Shown: positions 38,619 through 46,328 of the stretch, one piece after another
Numbering within the stretch: the stretch's first letter is position 1
Layout of the letters: every line of letters begins with the position of its first letter
Source: Rhodospirillales bacterium
Lineage (GTDB): Bacteria; Pseudomonadota; Alphaproteobacteria; SMXQ01
Assembly (NCBI GenBank): GCA_018666775.1
Contig: JABIXC010000012.1
Location: 1-47,244 of the forward strand
Direction: 5' to 3'
Length of the DNA stretch: 47,244 nt
The notes under the pieces: model-generated
Database searches by the model: none
What the model was told of the DNA's origin: nothing
Seen by the model: only the letters and a program-made list of their open reading frames with translations
Translations under genes and position numbers: made by a program

Positions 38619-39428
38619 ATGGCAGATACAGACGACAGCAAGATCACCGGGCTTTTGGGCCGCGACTTTAAACGCAGTTTGGCGGCGGGAAATTTAAATC
38701 TGTGCATGACGGTGCGCTATTCCCGCACCATCGAAATCGCCCAGGTGACCCGATTGGCCGGTTATGATGCGTTGTATTGTGATCTTGAACACAGCGCGCT
38801 GACCATTGATCAGGTGTCGCAAATTTCTATGGCCGCCGCCATGAGCGGGATTGTGCCGCTGGTCCGGGTCCCCTGTCATGGGCATCATTATATCAGCCGG
38901 GTTCTGGACGGCGGTGCCCATGGGGTGGTTGTGCCCCATGTGGATACCGTCGATGAAGCCAAAGCCTGCGTTGATGCGTGCCGCTATCCGCCCATGGGCG
39001 GGCGGTCATTGACCGGGCTTGGCCCATTGGCCGGGCAATCGGTGGGCACCACCGATGCGTATCGGTTGATCAATGAAAACACCGTTTTAATTGTCATGCT
39101 GGAATCGCCAGAAGCGATCAAAAATGCCGATGCCATCGCCGCCGTAGAAGGTGTTGATATGTTGCTGATTGGCACCAATGATCTGTGCATGGAAATGGGC
39201 ATTCCCGGCCAGCTGGATTCTGATCAGGTGCGTGATGCCTACCAAACCACGGCGGATGCCTGCAAAAAACACGGTAAGGCTTTGGGCATTGGCGGCATTA
39301 AAGAAGGCCCGATGCTGGATGCCATTTACGCCATGGGTGGGCGGTTTATCATGGGCCGGGTCGATGGCGTGCTGATGTCCATGGCCGCCACCACAGAGGT
39401 CAAGACCCTGCGCAAGTTAGGGTCTTAG
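38619..39428 (+). CDS. HpcH/HpaI family aldolase
   Basis: Metal-dependent class II aldolases of this family cleave or form C-C bonds using pyruvate-like substrates. All key residues line up with E. coli HpaI at a constant offset of 13: H58 (H45), R83 (R70), E162 (E149) and D188 (D175), within DLEHS, LVRVP, MLESPEA and GTNDL. The protein is thus expected to be active. Length 269 is normal. TAAGGA lies before the ATG. The physiological substrate is unknown; the neighbours suggest a product of ring degradation. The stop codon overlaps that of the converging cupin gene. Confidence 0.9.
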   Translation: MADTDDSKITGLLGRDFKRSLAAGNLNLCMTVRYSRTIEIAQVTRLAGYDALYCDLEHSALTIDQVSQISMAAAMSGIVPLVRVPCHGHHYISRVLDGGAHGVVVPHVDTVDEAKACVDACRYPPMGGRSLTGLGPLAGQSVGTTDAYRLINENTVLIVMLESPEAIKNADAIAAVEGVDMLLIGTNDLCMEMGIPGQLDSDQVRDAYQTTADACKKHGKALGIGGIKEGPMLDAIYAMGGRFIMGRVDGVLMSMAATTEVKTLRKLGS

Positions 39429-39898
39429 CCTTTAAGTTTTTCGTGCTGGTGTTTTTCAGGTGCTTCGCCGCCCATCAAGACAAACGCCAACCGGCACGTG
39501 TCATCGCTGCGGTTTTCCCAGCCATGCCAGGTGGCGCGCTGCACCAAAATGTCGCCGGCACTTAGGGCCACTTCTTCATCATCGTCTAGATGCATGACGC
39601 AATTGCCCTCTAACACGATGCAATAATCCAGCGTGTCGGTGCGGTGCATGAAGGCATCCTTTTTGGGGGCCAGTTCCAGAATGCGCAAGATGGTCCCTCT
39701 GGGCTGGGGGGCCAGCCCCATTTCCTTCATGGCCGGATCATCATCGCCGGACACTGCGGCTGGGGAATCTTCGGTCGCCCACATGACGCAGCCCGAGTGT
39801 CCCGATGGCATCACTTTGACATTGCTCATCAACCCATCGCGTTCAACGATCGCCTTGCCGTCCTTATCATGGCCGGTCACAACCCTGCGGATATCCAT
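39425..39898 (-). CDS. Single-domain cupin protein
   Basis: The 157-residue protein has a cupin core from about residue 65 to 145: RILELAPKK, then MHRTDTLDYCIVLEGNCVMHL (motif 1 with one His), and GDILVQRATWHGWEN (motif 2 His). Similar cupins appear beside aromatic and dicarboxylate degradation genes but usually without a proven reaction. Only two histidines plus acidic residues are candidates for metal binding. AGGAGA lies 7 bases before the ATG. It is the last gene of the Mo-hydroxylase operon, 20 bases after the binding-protein gene, and its stop overlaps the converging aldolase stop (TTAG at 39425-39428). Confidence 0.85.
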   Translation of the reverse strand: MDIRRVVTGHDKDGKAIVERDGLMSNVKVMPSGHSGCVMWATEDSPAAVSGDDDPAMKEMGLAPQPRGTILRILELAPKKDAFMHRTDTLDYCIVLEGNCVMHLDDDEEVALSAGDILVQRATWHGWENRSDDTCRLAFVLMGGEAPEKHQHEKLKG

Positions 39899-39918
39899 GT
39901 CTTATTCTCCTGAAACGA

Positions 39919-40842
39919 TTATATGACTTGATTGTAATAGCTAAGATCAATGTAGCGGGCGTGATCGGTCAGTTTTGGCCCATCGCCATAGCGCGAGCGC
40001 AGATCCAGAACCGTATCAACGCCGTCTGGCAAAATGGCGCCCTTAGGCGTCAGGCCAGAACGCGGGTTTAAAAGGTTTTTCAAAACGCCACCGGCAACGG
40101 CTGGTTTGATGGCGGGCATGTTGCGCAGCAAAATCTCAATGGCTTCATCCTGATTTTCTGGATCAAACACCCAGTCCAGCCCATCAAGATAGCCCCGGAT
40201 GTAGCCCTTTACCGTATCGGCGTTATCTGCGGCCCATGCGCGGCTGGCGGCAAAAGACCCGCCTTGATAACAATCAAACAAATCGGTGCTGGTTTGAAGC
40301 ACGTTAAAGCCCTGGGATTGGGCCATGGCTGTGAAGGGCTGGATGGTCAGGGTGCCCGCGGTCTTGCCTTCGCGCACCGATTCCCATCGCTGTGGGGTGG
40401 CCCCAACGGTGACCATTTCATAATCATCTGATTTAAGCCCGGCGCGCGCCAGCATTTCATACAGCACAAAGGCGAACCCCGTAGACAACGCATCCAATGC
40501 CAAAGATTTACCCTTTAGATCATCAAAGGTTTTTACATCCGGTGCGGTGACCAGCGCCAATTGCACCTGTGATGCCCCCATAAAGGCAAACAGGTCGGGC
40601 GTGCTTTCAGGTTTATAGACCCCTGCATCTTCTTGATAGGCGACCACATTATCAAAGGCGGTGCCCGCAATCTGGAAGGTGCCGTTGATCAGGTTTTCAG
40701 CCTGATAGGCAGAATTTGGCGTGGTCGACAAATTGACAGCAACGCCTGCTTTTTCGAAGAAGCCTTTTTCCTGGGCAGCGAAAATGGGCAGGCTGGGGGC
40801 GCCCGGGAAACAGATCAACTCAATGGCTTTTGTTTCGCTCAC
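39919..40842 (-). CDS. NMT1/THI5-like solute-binding-fold protein without signal peptide
   Basis: The sequence resembles SsuA/NrtA/THI5-type binding proteins: PSLPIFAAQEKGFFEKAGVAVNL, FDDLKGKSLALDALSTGFAFVLYEML and a C-terminal helical part. It begins directly with MSETKAIELICFPG and has no hydrophobic signal segment. The GTG at 40842 has AAGGA 9 bases upstream inside the end of the preceding gene, so this start is well supported and no upstream signal exists. It is probably cytoplasmic. This fold is known in cytoplasmic enzymes such as fungal THI5 and 4,5-dihydroxyphthalate decarboxylase. It is tightly coupled to the molybdenum hydroxylase gene (6-base gap). No ABC permease or ATPase gene is nearby. 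Confidence 0.8.
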   Translation of the reverse strand: MSETKAIELICFPGAPSLPIFAAQEKGFFEKAGVAVNLSTTPNSAYQAENLINGTFQIAGTAFDNVVAYQEDAGVYKPESTPDLFAFMGASQVQLALVTAPDVKTFDDLKGKSLALDALSTGFAFVLYEMLARAGLKSDDYEMVTVGATPQRWESVREGKTAGTLTIQPFTAMAQSQGFNVLQTSTDLFDCYQGGSFAASRAWAADNADTVKGYIRGYLDGLDWVFDPENQDEAIEILLRNMPAIKPAVAGGVLKNLLNPRSGLTPKGAILPDGVDTVLDLRSRYGDGPKLTDHARYIDLSYYNQVI

Positions 40843-40848
40843 GTGAAA

Positions 40849-43233
40849 TTATCCTTGTTTGTGAATTGCGCGCCAAACCGATTGGGGTGTTGCGGGCATT
40901 TCCAGATGGTCAATGTTGTAATCATGAAGTGCGTCAACAATGGCGTTGATGATCACCGCCGGTGCCGGGGTGGTCCCGCCTTCGCCGCCGGCCTTGATGC
41001 CAAGCGGGTTGGTGGGCGAGAGCACTTCGACAATTTCTGTGTTTAAAAAGGGCAGGTTGTTGGATTTCGGCATGCCGTAATCCATGAACGACCCCATCAA
41101 GGGCTGTCCCGTTTGTGGGTCGATGTAACATTGTTCCCACATGGCCTGACCAACGCCCTGGGCAATGCCGCCATGGGTTTGGCCATGAACGATCAAGGGA
41201 TTGATACACCGCCCAACATCATCCACCGCCGAATAGCGCGTGATAACGGTGCCGCCGGTATCTGGGTCCACCTCTATTTCACAAACCGCACAGCCATTGG
41301 GAAACACCTGTTCGTGCATTTCATTGTCCATGACAACGGCCAAGCCATCGGAAAGTTCATCGGGCAATTCCAAAAGGGATGCTTCTTTCGCCAGTTCCAG
41401 AAAGCCAAGGGTCTTGTTGCTATCGGGTGCGCTGAACAGCCCGTCGTTAAAATCGATCTGGTCGGCCGGGACTTTAAACACCAAACCAGCAATAGCCTTG
41501 CCTTTGGTGATCAGTGCCTTACCCGCCATTGACATGACTGTTCCCGCATGGCGCATGGACCGGCCCGAATGGGACCCGCCGCCCAAAGTAACAATATCGG
41601 TATCGCCGATAATGATCTGGATCAAAGACACCGGGACATGCAACAGATCAGAGACCACCTGGGCAAAACTGGTTTCATGGCCCTGCCCGCTGGGCTGGGT
41701 GCCAATCACCACATCGACGCTGCCTTCTGGCTTGATCGTGATCTCTGTGCGTTCTTTTGGGGCGCCGGTGGATGATTCAACATAATTGGCAATGCCTTGA
41801 CCCAATAATTTGCCCCGGGCCTTTGCTTCGTCGCGCCGCGCCTCAAAGCCATCCCAATCGGCGATTTTCATGGCCAAATCCATGTTCACTTCATAGGTGC
41901 CACTGTCATAAAGGGTGTTCATCGGGTTCCGATAAGGGAACACATCCGGGGTCAGGAGGTTCTTGCGCCGTAGTTCAATTTTATCAATGCCCAAATCTTT
42001 GGAAATCAGCTCGATCATGCGTTCAATGACAAAATTAACCTCTGGCCGCCCCGATGACCGATAGGCCTGAGTCGGCATGGTGTTGGTAAACACCCCAAGG
42101 GCGCGCATGGTGGCCACGGGAATGTTGTAGCCCGCCGTGATCAGGGCAGAGCCCTTGGCCAAGGGGGACAACGACACACAGCGCGCGCCGACATTAGAAA
42201 TGTTTGTCGCCCGCATGGCCAAAAAGGTGCCGTCCTTTTTCAGGGCTAATTCAACCCGGCTGACCAGATCGCGGCCCTGATAATCGCTGAGGAAGGCTTC
42301 GGACCGGGTTGCCAGATATTTCACCGGGCGCTTTAATTTTTCAGATGCCCACAGCACCAGACCAAATTCCACATAGATCCGGTTGCGGGTGCCAAAATTG
42401 CCGCCCACGTCATAAGACAACACCCGGATTTTTTCCCGATCAACCCCCAACACCGCGGCCATTTCGCCTTTTTGGCGAACCGCACCACCGCTGCCCGCGT
42501 ACAAGGTATAGCGCCCGGTTTCACAATTATAATCCCCAAGGGCCGCGCGGGGCTCCATGGGCACGCCGGTGACGCGGCCAATGTTAAATTCGCGCTTAAA
42601 AACATGATCGGCGGCATCGAAAGCCAGATCGGTCGCGGCCACATCGCCAAAGGTTGTGTCGACCAGAATATTATCCGTCGCTTCATCCCAAACGCTGGGG
42701 GCACCCGCCTCAATGGCATCTTCGGAATGAAGGACCCATGGCAGTTCTTCGTAATCCACCTCTACCAATTCGGCAGCATCCATGGCCTGGGCCTTGGTTT
42801 CTGCCACCACCATAACCACGGCTTCGCCCACATGGCGGGCACGATCTGTGACCAACAACATATTGGGGCCATCAAAGACCTTCGCCCCACCGGGGCCGGT
42901 CAGCTTCATATCAAACTTTGTCGACGGCACCGGGGAATGGGGAATTGGAACCAACCCATCGGCCAGACAATCCGCACCGGTGTAAACCCCAAGCACCCCG
43001 GGCATGGCCAGTGCTGCATCTTTGTTCACACCCAAAATTTTAGCATGGGGATGGGGGCTGCGCACCATAATGGCATGAACCTGGCCTTCCAGGCTGAAAT
43101 CGTCAGAAAATGCGCCCGCACCGGTCAATAACCGGTGGTCTTCTTTGCGCCGGATCGGCTTGCCGATGGCCCTAAACCCGTCATCTCCAGGGGTTTCAAG
43201 CTCTGTTTCAAATGTGTCAAAATCACCAGACAT
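40849..43233 (-). CDS. Xanthine dehydrogenase family molybdenum-binding subunit
   Basis: Large catalytic subunit of a molybdenum hydroxylase (xanthine dehydrogenase/CoxL superfamily, 794 residues). The N-terminal domain starts IGKPIRRKEDHRLLTGAG. The Mo-cofactor segments include GGNFGTRNR, QPSGQGHETSFAQ and the catalytic glutamate E751 in KAGGEGGTTPA. The substrate-specificity loop reads AYRSSGRPE (about residues 390-398), neither the A-Y-x-C-S-F-R of form I CO dehydrogenase nor the usual A-Y-R-G-A-G-R of form II. The usual FAD and 2Fe-2S subunit genes are absent on both sides. It heads an operon with the binding-protein and cupin genes, divergent from ubiD-like. Confidence 0.92.
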   Translation of the reverse strand: MSGDFDTFETELETPGDDGFRAIGKPIRRKEDHRLLTGAGAFSDDFSLEGQVHAIMVRSPHPHAKILGVNKDAALAMPGVLGVYTGADCLADGLVPIPHSPVPSTKFDMKLTGPGGAKVFDGPNMLLVTDRARHVGEAVVMVVAETKAQAMDAAELVEVDYEELPWVLHSEDAIEAGAPSVWDEATDNILVDTTFGDVAATDLAFDAADHVFKREFNIGRVTGVPMEPRAALGDYNCETGRYTLYAGSGGAVRQKGEMAAVLGVDREKIRVLSYDVGGNFGTRNRIYVEFGLVLWASEKLKRPVKYLATRSEAFLSDYQGRDLVSRVELALKKDGTFLAMRATNISNVGARCVSLSPLAKGSALITAGYNIPVATMRALGVFTNTMPTQAYRSSGRPEVNFVIERMIELISKDLGIDKIELRRKNLLTPDVFPYRNPMNTLYDSGTYEVNMDLAMKIADWDGFEARRDEAKARGKLLGQGIANYVESSTGAPKERTEITIKPEGSVDVVIGTQPSGQGHETSFAQVVSDLLHVPVSLIQIIIGDTDIVTLGGGSHSGRSMRHAGTVMSMAGKALITKGKAIAGLVFKVPADQIDFNDGLFSAPDSNKTLGFLELAKEASLLELPDELSDGLAVVMDNEMHEQVFPNGCAVCEIEVDPDTGGTVITRYSAVDDVGRCINPLIVHGQTHGGIAQGVGQAMWEQCYIDPQTGQPLMGSFMDYGMPKSNNLPFLNTEIVEVLSPTNPLGIKAGGEGGTTPAPAVIINAIVDALHDYNIDHLEMPATPQSVWRAIHKQG

Positions 43234-43295
43234 GGGTATGGATCGCTCCCTATGGACTTCGCCGTCTTAAATACTTAATTTCAGGCACCGAATGA

Positions 43296-43313
43296 TGCGC
43301 AATATGTAGCGCA
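43296..43313. promoter_or_regulatory. Dyad between the divergent Mo-hydroxylase and UbiD genes
   Basis: TGCGC at 43296-43300 and GCGCA at 43309-43313 form an inverted repeat with an eight-base AT-rich centre (AATATGTA). It lies in the 147-base divergent gap, 62 bases from one gene and 67 from the other. The position suits an operator for a regulator controlling both units, but no regulator gene is visible in the window and short dyads arise by chance. Confidence 0.3.
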
Positions 43314-43380
43314 ATCGGGGGCAACTGGAAACCGGCCTGATTACAATTTTTGGGCAAAACAAAAATATATTGGAGAGACC

Positions 43381-45027
43381 ATGGCAAATGCCTTCCCCAA
43401 ACGGGGCTATCGCGACCTGCAAGAACACCTTAAGGCGCTCGATGAAGCCGGACTTTTGGTTACCATTGATGAACCCGTCAACAAGGACACAGAGCTGCAC
43501 CCGCTGGTGCGCTGGCAATATCGTGGCGGCATCCCCGATGCTGAGCGTAAGGCCTTTCTGTTTACCAATGTCACCGACGCGCGGGGGCGCAAATTTGACA
43601 TCCCCGTGGTGGTTGGCGCATTGGCGGGCAATCAGGAAATTTATCGCATTGGCATGAATGTCCCCCTCGAAGAGATTGGCCCAACCTGGGAACGCGCCAT
43701 GAATGCGCCCATTCCCCCCAACGTGGTTGAAGAAGCGCCTTGTCAGGAAACCGTCATCACCGGGGCAGACCTGATTGGCGAAAACAAGGGCCTCGATGCC
43801 CTGCCCGTACCCATTTCAACGCCCGGCTATGACGCCACGGCGTATTTTACGGCCACCAATGTTGTCACCCGCGACCCCGATACCGGGGTCCAGAACATGG
43901 GCACCTATCGCGCCGGCCTGAAGGCATCCAACCGTCTGGCCGTGCGCATGGCATCGCGCACCGGTGGGGCGGGCGGTTATTTGCATTGGGTCAAATATCA
44001 AAAACGCGGCGACAAAACCATGCCTTGCGCCATTGTTGTCGGTGCACCCCCGGCGGTGGCCTATCTTGGCCCGCAAAAATTAAGCCCCGATCGCGATGAA
44101 GCAGAGGTCGCCGGTGCCTTGATGGGCGCACCCATCAACATGGTAAAATGCAAAACCAATGACCTGATGGTGCCGGCCGAAGCCGAAATGGTGATTGAGG
44201 GATTGGTGGACACCGAATATCTGGAACCCGAAGCACCCTTTGGGGAATCCCACGGCCATATCGCGCTGGAAGATTACAACATGATCTTCGAAGTGACCGC
44301 CATCACCATGAAGAAAAAGCCGGTGCTGGTATCAATCATTTCCCAAGTCACCCCCAGCGAATCCAGTGTCATCAAACGGGTGGCCTATGAGCCCATGTTC
44401 CTGGCCCATTTGCGCGACAATCTTGGCATTCGCGGTATTAAACGCGTGTCTCTCCATGAACCGTTGACCAACATCCGCAAGGTGATTTTCATCGTCGTGG
44501 AAAAAGGCATCCCCGCAACAGAAGTCTGGCGGGCACTTTATGGGGCGGCCAGTTTGCGCGCTGATTGCGGAAAATATGTCATTGCGGTTAACGATGACAT
44601 TGACCCAGAAAACGGCGATTCCATCTTCTGGGCGCTGGCGTATCGCGCGAATGTCTTGTCAGACGTGGAAATCCTGCACCACCGGCCACGGGGACATGGC
44701 CCAAAAAGCGGCAATGTCACCCAGGATGGCAGCCTTTTGATCGATGCCACCTCTAAGGGTGATATGCCACCGCTGGCACTACCAAAACGCGAATTCATGG
44801 AAAATGCCAAGGTTCTCTGGGAAAAACTGGGCCTGCCCCCGATCAAGGAACAATCCCCCTGGCACGGATACGACATGGGGGACTGGTTCGAAGCATGGGA
44901 TGAAAATGCCAGAAGAGCGGTCGAGGGGGATTATGCAGAAAATGGCCGAAGAACGGCGCAACGCCGGGTCAAAGACGTCATTCCCGAAACCCCTGTTAGA
45001 ACAGTAGAAGGTGATCCGGAATTGTGA
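43381..45027 (+). CDS. UbiD family decarboxylase
   Basis: UbiD enzymes reversibly decarboxylate aromatic or unsaturated acids with prenylated FMN. The catalytic triad is present with family spacing: R177 in NMGTYRAGLK, E284 and E289 in EPEAPFGESHGH, matching R173, E277 and E282 of Fdc1. N172 is the expected metal/cofactor ligand. An insertion of about seven residues precedes the later His (H202). The C-terminal part is longer than in E. coli UbiD (548 against about 497). GGAGAG lies just before the ATG. Since ubiquinone genes are absent nearby and catabolic genes surround it, a degradative role is inferred. UbiX is not in the window. Confidence 0.92.
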   Translation: MANAFPKRGYRDLQEHLKALDEAGLLVTIDEPVNKDTELHPLVRWQYRGGIPDAERKAFLFTNVTDARGRKFDIPVVVGALAGNQEIYRIGMNVPLEEIGPTWERAMNAPIPPNVVEEAPCQETVITGADLIGENKGLDALPVPISTPGYDATAYFTATNVVTRDPDTGVQNMGTYRAGLKASNRLAVRMASRTGGAGGYLHWVKYQKRGDKTMPCAIVVGAPPAVAYLGPQKLSPDRDEAEVAGALMGAPINMVKCKTNDLMVPAEAEMVIEGLVDTEYLEPEAPFGESHGHIALEDYNMIFEVTAITMKKKPVLVSIISQVTPSESSVIKRVAYEPMFLAHLRDNLGIRGIKRVSLHEPLTNIRKVIFIVVEKGIPATEVWRALYGAASLRADCGKYVIAVNDDIDPENGDSIFWALAYRANVLSDVEILHHRPRGHGPKSGNVTQDGSLLIDATSKGDMPPLALPKREFMENAKVLWEKLGLPPIKEQSPWHGYDMGDWFEAWDENARRAVEGDYAENGRRTAQRRVKDVIPETPVRTVEGDPEL

Positions 45028-45141
45028 CAGTATCTGTCCGAATGCGAATTAAATGCGGGCCGGATACGGACAAAAGGCTATATAAACAGCCGAAATTCGG
45101 GCCGTTTCAGTAAATTGAATTGATAACTGGGAGACTATTTT

Positions 45142-46245
45142 ATGAAAAAACTTTCTATTTTAACCCGGATCGGGGTTGGCATGGCTGCAGGCGCAGCAAT
45201 GCTGGCTGCGACCATGACAGCCACACCTGCACGTGCAGATGCGGTTGCAGATTTCTATAAGGGCCGTGATGTCACCTTCATCGTCGGCTTTTCCGTCGGT
45301 GGATCTTATGGCGCCTATTCCCGTATGCTGGCCCGTCACATGGCCCAGTATATTCCCGGCAAGCCCAACATCCTGACCAAACATCGCCAAGGCGGCGGTG
45401 GCTCACGGGCTGCCAACTATCTCTATAATGTGGCTGCCAAAGACGGCACCATGCTCGGCTTTTTGTCCGATTCTTTAGCCCTTGGGCAGTTGATGTTCCC
45501 AAAAAAGGCCAAATATGACGCCCGCAACATGCGTTATATCGGTCGCCTGACCCCGGTTAACCCGGTCTTGGTGATCAATAAAAATCACAAGGTTAAGACC
45601 ATTGCCGATGCCAAAAAGCATCAAGTGGTCGTCTCTTGTTCTGGACGGTCTTCCCAGAGCTACTTGTATCCCAAGGCCACTTTGGAATTGCTGGGCTATA
45701 ACTTCAAGATGGTTTGCGGCTATGCGGGTTCTGCCCCACAGAGTCTGGCACAATCGCGTGGCGATATTGATGCCCAGTCCAGCGCCTGGATCAGCTGGAA
45801 AATTCGCAAATTTGACCAAATCCAAAACGGCAACCTGATTCCTATCCTCCAGTTTGGTCTGGTACGTGAATTGGATCTGCCCAATCTTCCCCTGCCACAA
45901 GACCTGACAAAAAGCGCCGAAAACAAGAAGATTTTCAAATTCTTGTTCTCTGGTGGTGCCATTGGCCGCACATTGATTGCAGCCCCTGGCGTACCTGCGG
46001 ACCGCGTCAAAGCCTTGCGGGTGGCCTTCAAAAAGACCATGAAGGACCCCAAATTCTTGGCCGAAGCCAAGAAACGCAATGCCCATATCCAGCCTGGTAC
46101 CGGCGAAGAAATGGATAAGATCACGGCAGTGGTTCTGTCCGCTGATAAAGCGCTGGTCAAAATGACCCGCAATGTCGTGAAGGGCTATAAGAAGAACTGT
46201 AAGAAAAATTGTAAGAAAAAGAAAAAGAAGAAAAAGAAAAAATAG
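45142..46245 (+). CDS. Tripartite tricarboxylate transporter (TctC/Bug) binding protein with poly-Lys tail
   Basis: TctC/Bug proteins are periplasmic binding proteins for carboxylates and related compounds. Residues 1-32 are a signal peptide ending A-R-A. The mature part follows family pattern: FYKGRDVTFIVGFSVGG, RMLARHMAQYIPGKPNI and GGGGSRAANYLYNVAAKDG. In the first ligand loop the usual G-Y-D reads S-Y-G, so the common aspartate is missing. The fold ends near residue 345. The last 21 residues contain two K-x-C-K-like blocks (KKNC KKNC) and then ten lysines. Length is 367 against about 325. GGGAG lies 8 bases before the ATG. No TctA or TctB gene is visible. Confidence 0.9.
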   Translation: MKKLSILTRIGVGMAAGAAMLAATMTATPARADAVADFYKGRDVTFIVGFSVGGSYGAYSRMLARHMAQYIPGKPNILTKHRQGGGGSRAANYLYNVAAKDGTMLGFLSDSLALGQLMFPKKAKYDARNMRYIGRLTPVNPVLVINKNHKVKTIADAKKHQVVVSCSGRSSQSYLYPKATLELLGYNFKMVCGYAGSAPQSLAQSRGDIDAQSSAWISWKIRKFDQIQNGNLIPILQFGLVRELDLPNLPLPQDLTKSAENKKIFKFLFSGGAIGRTLIAAPGVPADRVKALRVAFKKTMKDPKFLAEAKKRNAHIQPGTGEEMDKITAVVLSADKALVKMTRNVVKGYKKNCKKNCKKKKKKKKKK

Positions 46246-46273
46246 TCCTGACGTTCCAGGACTTGACGATTAG

Positions 46274-46310
46274 ACGCGCCTGCGGAATATTGCCGCAGGC
46301 GCGTTTTCTT
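46274..46310 (+). terminator. Strong intrinsic terminator after the TctC gene
   Basis: ACGCGCCTGCGG at 46274-46285 pairs perfectly with CCGCAGGCGCGT at 46293-46304 around a seven-base loop, followed by TTTCTTT. This is the best terminator in the window. A second hairpin just upstream (AGTCCTG at 46244-46250 with CAGGACT at 46257-46263) overlaps the stop codon. The class II aldolase gene begins 18 bases after the T-run, so it needs read-through or its own promoter. Confidence 0.9.
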
Positions 46311-46328
46311 TAGAGGGTATATAAAATC

